31,813 bases of DNA, taken from assembly GCA_049613665.1 (NCBI GenBank), contig JBMZCV010000046.1, forward strand, positions 1 through 31,813, read 5' to 3'. The notes under the pieces were generated by a model. It saw only the letters and a list, made by a program, of their open reading frames with translations. It was not told where the DNA came from and did no database searches. The stretch comes from JBMZCV01 sp049613665. Its GTDB lineage: Bacteria; Bacteroidota; Bacteroidia; Chitinophagales; UBA2359. Positions 1-8,110 of this stretch are shown here, piece after piece. Positions within the stretch are counted from its first letter, which is position 1. Each line of letters opens with the position of its first letter. Made by a program: the position numbers and the translations under genes.

Positions 1-114
1 CCAATGATATTCGTATTGTCGCTTACATTTTTTTGTGAATAATGCCTAATACCCCTTTGGAGTATCATAACATTTTTATGGAACAAACCTTAAAAACTTA
101 TATTACAGTGTAGT
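1..114 (-). repeat. Interspersed element B, partial copy B1
   Basis: Read on the minus strand from 114, this begins with the terminal sequence TACACTGTAATATAAGT. About 50 bp then nearly match the left end of element B2 at 9765. After that the two diverge: B1 has a small hairpin (TACTCC/GGGGTA), B2 a 16-bp GC-rich hairpin. The other end lies outside the window, so it could be a MITE or the end of a longer transposon. No gene is visible in it. Confidence 0.7.
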
Positions 115-153
115 AAAAGTTCAATAGTGTAGTTGCACTATTGAACTTTTTTT
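115..153 (+). terminator. Intrinsic terminator of a gene left of the window
   Basis: A perfect 15-bp inverted repeat (115-129 with 136-150, 6-nt loop TAGTTG) runs straight into seven T residues on the plus strand. It probably ends transcription of a plus-strand gene before the window. It lies just outside the end of element B1. Confidence 0.75.
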
Positions 154-175
154 ACATTTTTTCGTTAAAAAAATG

Positions 176-205
176 TTTAGATGTTGTTTTGCTTGCTTAT
201 TTTTG
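176..205 (+). promoter_or_regulatory. Possible Bacteroidota promoter for the metallophosphoesterase gene
   Basis: TATTTTTG at 198-205 fits the Bacteroidota -7 consensus TAnnTTTG. A weak -33 candidate (TTTA, 176-179) lies 18 nt upstream. The start codon is about 64 nt downstream. Such motifs arise easily in AT-rich DNA. Confidence 0.35.
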
Positions 206-268
206 CGAAGCCTTTTTACAAAAAACAATTTTCCAAACATTCAAGATTATAAAACTTAAACCAAAACC

Positions 269-1528
269 ATGAATTCAAGGACAAGTGCCTTTGTTAATAT
301 TTGTGCTTTTTATATTTTTTTAGATATTTACACATTTTTTGGCTTACAATCGCTTTTCAAAGGCAAATTTAGACGCATATATCAAGTTATTTACTTGTTA
401 TCGAGCGTTTTTGTGTATCATTGCTTCTATACTTTTTATTATACTTTTACGAATGGAGGCATTTTTTCTAGCACAGAATCAAACTTTGCTTTAGGAATCA
501 TATTAACTGCCATTGTCTCAAAATTATTTTTTGTTGGCTTAATGGCATTTCAAGATAGCGGCCGCATTATTTATGGATTTGGCAATTTTTTTAAACGAAA
601 AATAAAAGGCGAAAATAGAACGGCAGAGCAAACTTTTTTTCCTTCTCGCCGAAAATTTTTAACACTAGCAGCAACAGGCATAGCCGCAATTCCTTTATTT
701 TCGATGCTATATGGCATCACAAAAGGAAAATATAACTATACTGTCAACAAGGTAAAACTATCATTCAAAGATTTGCCACCAGCTTTTGATGGCTTCAAAA
801 TAGTTCAAATTTCTGACATTCATGCAGGCAGCCTAGATAGCCCAAGCAATGTATTACGAGGCATAAAAATGGTCAATGAACAGCAGCCAGATTTAATTCT
901 TTTTACGGGCGATATGGTCAATTCTGACAAAGATGAAGTCAATCCTTATATTGATATTTTCAAACAATTGGAAGCCAAACATGGCAAATTTTCTGTGTTG
1001 GGAAACCATGATTATTATGGTGCTCCAGATGAAGAAACACCACAAACTGAAACAGGATATTGGGCCGATTTCAAAGAAAAATTTAAGGCAATGGGCTTTC
1101 AGTTGATGAATAATGAAAATGTATATATCGAAAAAAATGGCGATAAAATCAGCTTATTGGGAGTCGAAAATTGGGGAAGAGGCAGATGGTTTCCGAAAAG
1201 AGGCGATTTGGACATGGCTCTAAAAAACACCACTAAAGATGATTTTTGCATTTTGATGTCGCACGACCCAACATACTGGGACGATAAAATCGTGTCGCAC
1301 GACAAACATATTCACTTAACATTAAGCGGACATACTCATGGAATGCAGTTTGGCATCAATATGCCTGGATTTAAATGGAGTCCAGCACAATATCGCTACG
1401 ATAAATGGATGGGTTTGTATGAAGAAAACAACCAATATTTATATGTCAATCGAGGATTTGGATTTTTAGCTTTTCCTGGACGTGTTGGAATGTGGCCAGA
1501 AATTACTGTCATTGAATTGACGAGCTAA
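269..1528 (+). CDS. Membrane-anchored metallophosphoesterase (YkuE-like)
   Basis: 419 aa. Residues 1-105 hold about three hydrophobic segments. A twin-arginine-like motif (SRRKFL, about residues 126-131) and a further hydrophobic stretch follow, then the catalytic domain from about residue 160. The metallophosphatase metal-binding motifs appear in order: DIHAG, GDMVN, GNHDYYG, SHDP and GHTHG. These are expected to bind two metal ions and hydrolyse phosphoesters, with the catalytic domain outside the cytoplasmic membrane. The YkuE/calcineurin-like family is sure; the substrate is unknown. The Tat-like motif sits internally, after other membrane segments, which is unusual. The gene appears monocistronic. 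Its TAA stop lies in the right-end stub of repeat family C. Confidence 0.9.
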   Translation: MNSRTSAFVNICAFYIFLDIYTFFGLQSLFKGKFRRIYQVIYLLSSVFVYHCFYTFYYTFTNGGIFSSTESNFALGIILTAIVSKLFFVGLMAFQDSGRIIYGFGNFFKRKIKGENRTAEQTFFPSRRKFLTLAATGIAAIPLFSMLYGITKGKYNYTVNKVKLSFKDLPPAFDGFKIVQISDIHAGSLDSPSNVLRGIKMVNEQQPDLILFTGDMVNSDKDEVNPYIDIFKQLEAKHGKFSVLGNHDYYGAPDEETPQTETGYWADFKEKFKAMGFQLMNNENVYIEKNGDKISLLGVENWGRGRWFPKRGDLDMALKNTTKDDFCILMSHDPTYWDDKIVSHDKHIHLTLSGHTHGMQFGINMPGFKWSPAQYRYDKWMGLYEENNQYLYVNRGFGFLAFPGRVGMWPEITVIELTS

Positions 1529-1550
1529 TAAATAGGTGCTTGGCACTTAA
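1526..1550 (+). repeat. Repeat family C, right-end stub (C9)
   Basis: A 25-nt segment ending AGGTGCTTGGCACTTAA matches the right ends of the longer C copies at 21373 and 29435. The preceding gene's stop codon (1526-1528) is inside it. Confidence 0.6.
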
Positions 1551-1602
1551 AAAATATAATTTAACAAAAAAAATACTTTACTAATTTATCAAATAAAAAG
1601 AT

Positions 1603-2169
1603 ATGAATTTTCAAGAAAGTTTCGAAAGACTAAAAGCAGGCAATGCAAGATTTGCAGCCGACCAATTGGACGGAAAATTACAAGGTAGCTCTAGAAGAGA
1701 ATCATTAGTAGGTGGCCAACAACCTTATGCTATCATTTTGAGTTGTGCCGATAGCCGAGTAGTGCCAGAGCTTGCTTTTGATACAGGCTTAGGCGAGTTA
1801 TTTGTAGTGCGAGTAGCAGGAAATATTGCCAATAGCTCATCTATTGCAAGTATCGAATATGCAGTAGCTCATTGTGGTTCTAAGCTAATCGTCGTGTTAG
1901 GACATCAAAGCTGTGGAGCAGTAACAGCAGCCGTAAGTGGTGGCGATAATGGCTACAACTTAAATCATTTATTGTCTCACATAACGCCAGCAATCGCAGC
2001 TTCTGATGCTGATGCATGTGTCAATGATGTTGTAAAGAAAAATGCCGAACTTACTGTTACAGAACTAAAAAATCGTTCTGCTATCATCAAAAATGCGGTT
2101 GATTCTGGCGATGTAAAAGTTGTTCCAGCTTATTACAATTTAGATACAGGTGTAGTAAATTTCTTATAA
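1603..2169 (+). CDS. can: Beta-class carbonic anhydrase
   Basis: 188 aa, a usual length for bacterial beta-carbonic anhydrases. Reversibly hydrates CO2 to bicarbonate in the cytoplasm. All diagnostic residues are present: Cys48, Asp50 and Arg52 in CADSR, and His101 and Cys104 in HQSC. These make the Cys-His-Cys zinc site and the Asp-Arg dyad. No signal peptide is visible, so it should be cytosolic. The ATG follows an A-rich leader without a Shine-Dalgarno, as usual in this phylum. It stands alone, followed by two tandem terminators. The symbol follows the E. coli beta-class enzyme by family; orthology is not proven. Confidence 0.93.
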   Translation: MNFQESFERLKAGNARFAADQLDGKLQGSSRRESLVGGQQPYAIILSCADSRVVPELAFDTGLGELFVVRVAGNIANSSSIASIEYAVAHCGSKLIVVLGHQSCGAVTAAVSGGDNGYNLNHLLSHITPAIAASDADACVNDVVKKNAELTVTELKNRSAIIKNAVDSGDVKVVPAYYNLDTGVVNFL

Positions 2170-2189
2170 AAGAGGGCTTGCACTTACCA

Positions 2190-2228
2190 TGTAACAACTA
2201 ACAATAAGTAAGTTGTTACAGTTTTTTT
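2190..2228 (+). terminator. Intrinsic terminator after carbonic anhydrase (first)
   Basis: TGTAACAACT (2190-2199) pairs perfectly with AGTTGTTACA (2211-2220), followed by G and seven T residues. Lies 20 nt after the carbonic anhydrase stop. Confidence 0.75.
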
Positions 2229-2238
2229 AACAAAATAA

Positions 2239-2283
2239 TGCGAAAATGTATTTTAATAAAAATGCGTTTTCGCACTTTTTTTT
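2239..2283 (+). terminator. Intrinsic terminator after carbonic anhydrase (second)
   Basis: A 16-bp hairpin (2239-2254 with 2259-2274, loop AATA; two G-U pairs) is followed by C and eight T residues. It is in tandem with the preceding terminator and isolates the next gene from read-through. Confidence 0.75.
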
Positions 2284-2465
2284 GCTTAAAAATATATAGA
2301 AAAATATTATTTTGAGCAATTAGGTGATAAATACTACTTAATAATAAAACTAATTTTTTCGTTAGTATATCGAAAATCAATGTATTAGAAGCAATAATGC
2401 AATATCTATTTTTTCTATCTGCTTTATTTTTTAATTTTTTTAGATTAAACAAAATGTTACTACAA

Positions 2466-5400
2466 ATGAAAAAAAAAATACACTTATATTTTGTTGTTTT
2501 TCTTTGTTTTATGTTGTCACAAAGCTTTTCTTTCGCCTGTATAGTTGTGACAAACATCAATGACTCTGGCGAAGGTTCATTGCGAGCAGCCATAGAATGT
2601 GCCAATAGTCAGGCAGGAGAAAACATAATAACATTTGATTTGATAGGGCAAACAACTTATGTCATTTTTCCATTGAGTCAGCTTCCTGCTTTAGAAGACG
2701 AAACAAGCATTGACGGTTCGGCTGTCACTACTGGCAATTTGATAATAGATGGCGGTTTGCTCAATAATAATGAAGATGGCATTACGATAATAGGGAGCAA
2801 CTGTTCTGTTTATGGCTTGCAAATTAGCAATTTTCCAGATGACGGCATTTATATTCAAGAAAATGCCTCAAATATAGAAATTGGAACAGCAGGCAAACCT
2901 AATGTTATTTTAAATAATGGACGAACTAGTTCAAGTGGAGATGGTATTTATGCGGTTGGAACAGATAATTTGTCTATTCAAGGCAATTTAATTGGTGTAA
3001 ATCCTAACAATTCATTAATTACAGGAAATGCAGATGATGGTATTCATATTGTTAATTCTAGCAATGTAAGTATAGGCGGCATTTTTGGAAATTTAGTCGT
3101 AAAAAATGGAAACGATGGAGTTGTTATTATTGAGTCAAATGCTGTTGATATTCTTGGAAATTCGATAGGAGGGAATCAAGGTTTGAGCGATGATGGCTTA
3201 GGAAATAATGGAAATGGCCTCACAATTATTGGCGGCTCAAATATTAATATAGGAGCATCATTAAATGACTCTAAAAACTATATTTTAAATAATAAAGAAA
3301 ATGGTTTAATTGTGCAAGATTTGTCAAGTGTAAGTATTGTCAATAATATCATTTCTGGAAATATGGAAGATGGCATTTATGCTTTCAATGTAGAGCAAAT
3401 CAATATTGATGACAATAGAATTGGAATAGAAGAAGACGAAACTACAATTTTGGCAAATCAAGATGATGGCATCGAAATAAACAATTGCTTTGATGTGACT
3501 ATTGGTACAGTCGCAAATATTGTTTCTGGCAATGGCGATATAGGAATAAATGTTTTAAATGCTGTTGATAATGTCAATATCTTACACAATTATATAGGCA
3601 CTTCAAATATGTTTGGCACAACAAGTTTGCCTAATGGAAATGCAGGTATTAGTCTTTCTAATTCATCAAATATTAGCATAGGAAACTACGATAATTTTGT
3701 TGCAAATGCTATCGTAAGTAATTTGAATAACGGTATTTATGCCAACAATATTAATACCTTAAATATTACGAATAATTTAATTTCTAATAACACTTTAGAT
3801 GGAATTTTCATAAATAATAGCTCGATTATCAATGTTTTAGCAAACAAAGTAGGCACAAATCATATCGGTTCAGCAGCAATGCCTAATTTAGATGATGGGC
3901 TACATATTGCAAATTCTAATACTATTGTTATTGGTGCTGCTACTGGAGGCAATGTCTTTTCTGGAAATGGTGATATTGGAATTAGCCTGGCAAGTGGAAC
4001 AAGTGATGTTATCATTGCAAACAACAAAATAGGAAGTAGCTTAAATGGCTCTTTAGCTATTGCAAATGGTGGCGATGGTATTCAATGTATTGGCAATGTT
4101 AGCAATCTCATTATTGGAGGAAGTTTGGCAAATGAAAGCAATCAAATTAGTGGCAATACTCGAAGTGGTATCACATTAAATATTGGCGTAAATAATGTTT
4201 TTATAAAAGGTAACAAAATAGGAACAAACAATACAGGTTTGGCTACTCTTAGCAATGCAGACCATGGAATATGGATAAATAATGCCAATAATATTACGAT
4301 TGGTGGCACAATTTCGGCAGAAAGTAATCTTATTTCTGGAAATAATAATAATGGAATTTATGCAAGCAATTTGTCGGAAAATATCAACATTTTAGCCAAT
4401 AAAATAGGTACAAATATAATTGGCAGTTCAGCTTTAGCCAATGGAAATTCAGGTATTGCAATTGACAATTCTAACGAAATAACGATTGGAGGAAGTATTG
4501 CAGCCGCTAATCTTATTTCTGGAAATTTGCAAAATGGCATTTATTTATTAAACAATTCGAGCAACAATAATATTTATTATAACAAAATAGGAACAGATGA
4601 TAATGCTTTTGCTCCAATAGCTAACAACGAATGGGGTATTAAATTAGAAAGTGTTAATAATACAAATGTTGGAAATGCTTTAGCCAACCAAAACAATATT
4701 ATTGCATTTAATGGACTTGGTGGAGTTGGACTAAGTAATAATTCTAATAACAATTTAATCGTAAGAAATAGAATTTATTGTAACAATGGTTTAGGCATTG
4801 ATTTGGGAGATAATACCAACAATAATCAGGTTTCACCTAGCATCACGAATAGTGAGTTAGGCACAATATATGGCACAGCAAGCTCAGAAACTGTAATTCA
4901 TGTATATGTTAGTAGCGATAATGGTTGTGTAGGAGCATCTTGTCAAGGCAAAAATTATTTGGGAAGCACAACTGCTGATGTTTTGGGAGATTGGACGTTC
5001 AATGCACCTTTTCCAAATGAAAGCTACTTGACTGCAACCGCAAGTATTGCTAATAATACTTCTGAATTTAGCGATTGCTTTTTTTATGATGATGCTACGC
5101 CTGTCATTAATTTGCCAGAGGCACCAGTAGCTTCGCTAAAAATAAAAGCCTTGTTAGAAGGTGCTTTCAATGGCGAAACCAATGAAATGAATACGTTTTT
5201 AAGAAATAATAATTTATTGCCAAATTCACAAAGCTATAATCAAGCACCCTGGAATTATTTTGGCATAGAAACGGTAAGTATTATTCCAAATGATGTAGTG
5301 GATTGGATTTTGGTGCAAGCTATGGACGAAGATTTTAATATTGTAGAGTCACGAGCTAGTTTTTTGTTTAAAGATGGCACTATCAGTGATGGAAATAATG

Positions 5401-5783
5401 AAGGTGTTAAGTTTTATAACATTTTACCAACAAAAAATTATCACATTGCTATTAGACACAGAAATCACTTAGATGTTGTTAGTCAAAATATGTTAAGCTT
5501 TGATAATCAAGCAGTTTATGATTTTAGCAATCCAAATTTAATATTATTGGGAGAAACTCAATTAGCAGATTTAGGAGATGGAAATTATGGCTTATTTGCT
5601 GGCGATATTGATGGAAATGGCGTAATGACAGTAAATGACTATAATGTTTCTACAAATTTGTTAGGAGCAATAAATACCTATTTATCGCCAGACTTAAACC
5701 TAGATGACAATATTACAGTTGCAGACTTTAATTTATATATTCCAAATGCAAGCCGTGCAGGAGTTAGCCAAATACGCTATTAG
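2466..5783 (+). CDS. Large secreted right-handed beta-helix repeat protein with dockerin-like C-terminal module
   Basis: About 1105 aa from ATG 2466, chosen because it begins MKKK followed by a hydrophobic core ending SFSFA, a good signal peptide. ATG 2454 and 2397 are in frame but worse. The mature start has NDSGEGSLRAAIECAN, a CSLREAI-type motif seen before bacterial beta-helix repeats. Most of the protein is a degenerate repeat of roughly 60-70 aa around phrases such as NITIGG, NLISGN, NGIYA and NKIGTN. These indicate a parallel beta-helix, probably extracellular or cell-surface. The last 225 or so residues match the C-terminus of the protein at 25179-27047, ending in two Ca-binding loops (GDIDGNGVMTVNDYN and DLNLDDNITVADFN) and a terminal IRY. 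No enzyme motif was recognised. Adhesin or polysaccharide-related roles are guesses. Confidence 0.88.
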   Translation: MKKKIHLYFVVFLCFMLSQSFSFACIVVTNINDSGEGSLRAAIECANSQAGENIITFDLIGQTTYVIFPLSQLPALEDETSIDGSAVTTGNLIIDGGLLNNNEDGITIIGSNCSVYGLQISNFPDDGIYIQENASNIEIGTAGKPNVILNNGRTSSSGDGIYAVGTDNLSIQGNLIGVNPNNSLITGNADDGIHIVNSSNVSIGGIFGNLVVKNGNDGVVIIESNAVDILGNSIGGNQGLSDDGLGNNGNGLTIIGGSNINIGASLNDSKNYILNNKENGLIVQDLSSVSIVNNIISGNMEDGIYAFNVEQINIDDNRIGIEEDETTILANQDDGIEINNCFDVTIGTVANIVSGNGDIGINVLNAVDNVNILHNYIGTSNMFGTTSLPNGNAGISLSNSSNISIGNYDNFVANAIVSNLNNGIYANNINTLNITNNLISNNTLDGIFINNSSIINVLANKVGTNHIGSAAMPNLDDGLHIANSNTIVIGAATGGNVFSGNGDIGISLASGTSDVIIANNKIGSSLNGSLAIANGGDGIQCIGNVSNLIIGGSLANESNQISGNTRSGITLNIGVNNVFIKGNKIGTNNTGLATLSNADHGIWINNANNITIGGTISAESNLISGNNNNGIYASNLSENINILANKIGTNIIGSSALANGNSGIAIDNSNEITIGGSIAAANLISGNLQNGIYLLNNSSNNNIYYNKIGTDDNAFAPIANNEWGIKLESVNNTNVGNALANQNNIIAFNGLGGVGLSNNSNNNLIVRNRIYCNNGLGIDLGDNTNNNQVSPSITNSELGTIYGTASSETVIHVYVSSDNGCVGASCQGKNYLGSTTADVLGDWTFNAPFPNESYLTATASIANNTSEFSDCFFYDDATPVINLPEAPVASLKIKALLEGAFNGETNEMNTFLRNNNLLPNSQSYNQAPWNYFGIETVSIIPNDVVDWILVQAMDEDFNIVESRASFLFKDGTISDGNNEGVKFYNILPTKNYHIAIRHRNHLDVVSQNMLSFDNQAVYDFSNPNLILLGETQLADLGDGNYGLFAGDIDGNGVMTVNDYNVSTNLLGAINTYLSPDLNLDDNITVADFNLYIPNASRAGVSQIRY

Positions 5784-6008
5784 ACAAAATTTGAAATAAG
5801 GAAAATGGTTGCTTTCTTAGTAAATACTATGAAGTAACATGATGGTAAATTGCAGTTTAAAAGCTATATATTTTTGTTAGAATAGCGTTTTTTTATCTAA
5901 AAACAAAAAGCTATTAAAATATAATTTGACGTTTTAGAAATGACATATCTTTAAAATATGTCATTTCTCACTATTATTTGCCTTACAAAATTTTGCGAAT
6001 AATCACTA
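5784..6008. other. Intergenic hairpins between convergent genes
   Basis: No gene seen. AGAAATGACATAT (5936-5948) forms a perfect 13-bp stem with 5956-5968 (loop CTTTAAA). A weaker stem pairs AATAGC at 5881 with GCTATT about 30 nt later through T and A runs. The 13-bp hairpin has no T tract, so terminator function between the two converging genes is likely but unproven. Confidence 0.5.
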
Positions 6009-6117
6009 TTAAGCAGTCGTTCAGAAGTTTTTGGGCATTTCAGAACAAGATAACACCTTGAATGTCAATGCGTTAGCCACTAAACGAATGCTTTATTAAA
6101 TAGTATTTGGTACTTAA
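6009..6117 (+). repeat. Repeat family C, full copy C1 (109 bp)
   Basis: Starts TTAAGCAGTCG and ends GGTACTTAA. Nearly identical to copy C2 at 9983-10091, which has the same length. The right end can form a small hairpin with loop TTG. The minus-strand gene at 6114-6911 takes its TAA stop from this end (6114-6116). Confidence 0.85.
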
Positions 6118-6911
6118 TCATGCAGTAATTTTTCGTTGCGATGCACCCAGCCTTTTCCGCCACAGGTTTGACAGTTAGTTTTTCCAGATGTTTTACTATA
6201 ACCAACTGCCCACCACGCTTTTTCCTTTCCTGAAGTGCCTTCTTGTCCCCAGCCACCGCAAGCAGAACAAGAGCCACGACGTTTGTACTCTAAATGCCAG
6301 AAATATCGCTCCCAAATGGTAACTAAATATAGCACCAACAAATAAGTAAAATAATGTTGGTTTAAACGTACAAACCGCTCTAAAACAAAGCAAGAAACAG
6401 TAACAATTATTAAAGTAATTAGCCATGTTAATAGTCGCCTTGTTACAGACATATCATCTAAATATCGAATGATAAAGGAGGCATATAACATCAGAAAGCT
6501 AAAAAGTGCTGCTGTATAAATCCAATCATGATATTCCAATTCGACAACAAATCGCAGCGATAATGTTATTAATGATATAACAACAAATATTTCTTTATGG
6601 TCTGTAAATTTCCAATAACGCAAAAATATGCTCAAACCAGCTCCCAACAAAAATATCCAATAAAAAATGTCAGGTAAAAACTTTTGAGGAAAAAGCCAAA
6701 ATATGCCATATTTGTAGCATATATCTACGCCAAAAGCAGCAAGTATTATTCCAAAAGAGCAAAGGCCAAAAATTCTTATATTTAGTCTTAGCGTCAATAA
6801 ATTGCTTGCTTCTACTTTTTTGTTGAGCCATTGACTGCCATATATTACTAGAAAAAGTAGCCAAAACAAAACAATATAGGCTATGAGTAATTCTTTAGTA
6901 AGGAGTTCCAA
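6114..6911 (-). CDS. Seven-TM membrane protein with C-terminal DnaJ-like zinc-binding tail
   Basis: 265 aa, not recognised as a named family. About seven hydrophobic segments fill residues 1-215. The soluble tail carries two CxxCGGxG motifs (CSACGGWG and CQTCGGKG) about 30 residues apart, the spacing type of DnaJ cysteine-rich zinc sites. The tail probably binds one zinc ion. Attachment of such a motif to a polytopic membrane protein suggests a membrane-associated folding or redox role, but this is inference. It has no operon partners; mqnD upstream is divergent. The stop codon is the terminal TAA of repeat C1, so the original C-terminus may have been altered by insertion. HDLH-like residues before the stop show no homology clue. 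Confidence 0.75.
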   Translation of the reverse strand: MELLTKELLIAYIVLFWLLFLVIYGSQWLNKKVEASNLLTLRLNIRIFGLCSFGIILAAFGVDICYKYGIFWLFPQKFLPDIFYWIFLLGAGLSIFLRYWKFTDHKEIFVVISLITLSLRFVVELEYHDWIYTAALFSFLMLYASFIIRYLDDMSVTRRLLTWLITLIIVTVSCFVLERFVRLNQHYFTYLLVLYLVTIWERYFWHLEYKRRGSCSACGGWGQEGTSGKEKAWWAVGYSKTSGKTNCQTCGGKGWVHRNEKLLHD

Positions 6912-6946
6912 GATATTGTACTTTTTGTTAATTTAAAATGATAATG

Positions 6947-6971
6947 ACTTAAAATAAAAAATATTTTAAGT
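6947..6971. promoter_or_regulatory. Perfect inverted repeat between divergent genes
   Basis: ACTTAAAATA (6947-6956) and TATTTTAAGT (6962-6971) form a 10-bp perfect dyad with a 5-nt A spacer. It lies between the divergent starts at 6911 and 7062. It could be an operator or an mRNA-leader hairpin; pure AT composition limits confidence. Confidence 0.3.
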
Positions 6972-7061
6972 TAGGTAATATTTTCAGCACAAAATACAAA
7001 TTAAAAACATTTTTGACTAATTTTGTTGTTATAAAATGTTTACACAACGAAAAAATAATAT

Positions 7062-7895
7062 ATGCTTACTTTATCGCTCGGTTTTTCGCCTTGTCCCAAC
7101 GATACTTTTATATTTGATGCCCTTGTGAATCAAAAAATCGAATTGCCAAATATAAATTTGGAACTCGTTATAGCAGATGTTGCCGAACTAAATAGGCTTG
7201 CTTTTGAAGGAAAGCTAGATGTTACTAAAATAAGCTATCATGCTTTAGGCCATGTATTGCCAAAATATGAACTACTAAAAACAGGAAGTGCATTAGGCAA
7301 TAATTGCGGCCCCTTGCTCATTGCAAAGCGTTTTTTGAATGAAGAAGAGATAAAAAATGCAACTATCGCTATTCCAGGCCAATTTACAACCGCAAATTTT
7401 TTGTTAAGTTTGGCGTTTCCTCAAATTAAGCATAAAAAAGAAATGTTATTTTCCGAAATTGAACAAGCAGTTTTAAACAACGAAGTTGATGCAGGTTTAA
7501 TTATTCACGAAAACCGTTTTACTTATGAAGAAAAAGGCTTGCTAAAAATAATTGATTTAGGTGAATTTTGGGAAACACTCACAAATCTGCCTATTCCATT
7601 AGGTGGTATTGCCATAAAACGAAGTTTGGCAAGCGAAACAAAAAAAACTTTTGAAAACCTGTTGCGAAAAAGTATTGAAATGGCGTTTGAACAGCCGCAA
7701 AATACACTCAACTATGTCAAAAAACATGCACAAGAAATGAATGAAAAGGTAATGATGCAACACATTGGGCTATATGTCAATCAATATAGTATTGACTTGG
7801 GCGAAAAGGGCGAAAGAGCCATTGAAACACTGTTTGATATGGCTCAAAAAAAGTCAATTATTCCGCCTTTTAATGGTAATGTTTTATTGCAATAG
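7062..7895 (+). CDS. mqnD: 1,4-dihydroxy-6-naphthoate synthase, futalosine menaquinone pathway
   Basis: 277 aa, the usual MqnD length. The opening LGFSPCPNDTFIF and the later GNNCGPLLIAK are characteristic of MqnD rather than MqnA. MqnD converts cyclic de-hypoxanthine futalosine to 1,4-dihydroxy-6-naphthoate, a menaquinone precursor, in the cytoplasm; the fold is that of a periplasmic-binding-protein-like enzyme. Its presence implies the organism makes menaquinone by the futalosine route rather than the o-succinylbenzoate route. None of the other mqn genes is in the window, so the pathway is scattered. The start ATG at 7062 gives the expected N-terminus with no extension. Confidence 0.92.
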   Translation: MLTLSLGFSPCPNDTFIFDALVNQKIELPNINLELVIADVAELNRLAFEGKLDVTKISYHALGHVLPKYELLKTGSALGNNCGPLLIAKRFLNEEEIKNATIAIPGQFTTANFLLSLAFPQIKHKKEMLFSEIEQAVLNNEVDAGLIIHENRFTYEEKGLLKIIDLGEFWETLTNLPIPLGGIAIKRSLASETKKTFENLLRKSIEMAFEQPQNTLNYVKKHAQEMNEKVMMQHIGLYVNQYSIDLGEKGERAIETLFDMAQKKSIIPPFNGNVLLQ

Positions 7896-8021
7896 TTTGT
7901 TTTTATTTATCGAATAATATATGAACCTTAATGCAAGATAAGCGTAAATATTTAGGAACAACAAAAAAATATTTTTGTACATTGCTTTAGTCAAACAAGA
8001 AAAATAAATTGTTCATTTGCA

Positions 8022-8090
8022 AAAGCTAATACTTTGATTTTCAATGTATTGGCAACTCAAGCGAGCTACATTAATTAGTGTTAGACATTT
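8022..8090 (+). repeat. Repeat family C, diverged copy C6
   Basis: GATTTTCAATGTATTGGC, then TTAATTAGTGTTAGACA, aligns with the core and right end of C3 (21373-21478) with many changes; the terminal hairpin is lost. Lies between mqnD and the flippase gene. Confidence 0.45.
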
Positions 8091-8110
8091 ATAGAAGAAG
8101 AAAATAGAAA

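Noticed and set aside
2216..2605. Minus-strand open frame of 129 codons
   Set aside because: It overlaps both terminators and the start and signal peptide of the large plus-strand beta-helix gene; composition is that of AT-rich antisense.
2700..4800. Tandem DNA repeat or CRISPR-like array
   Set aside because: The periodic similarity is at the protein level (beta-helix repeats) with diverged DNA; there are no constant repeats with unique spacers.
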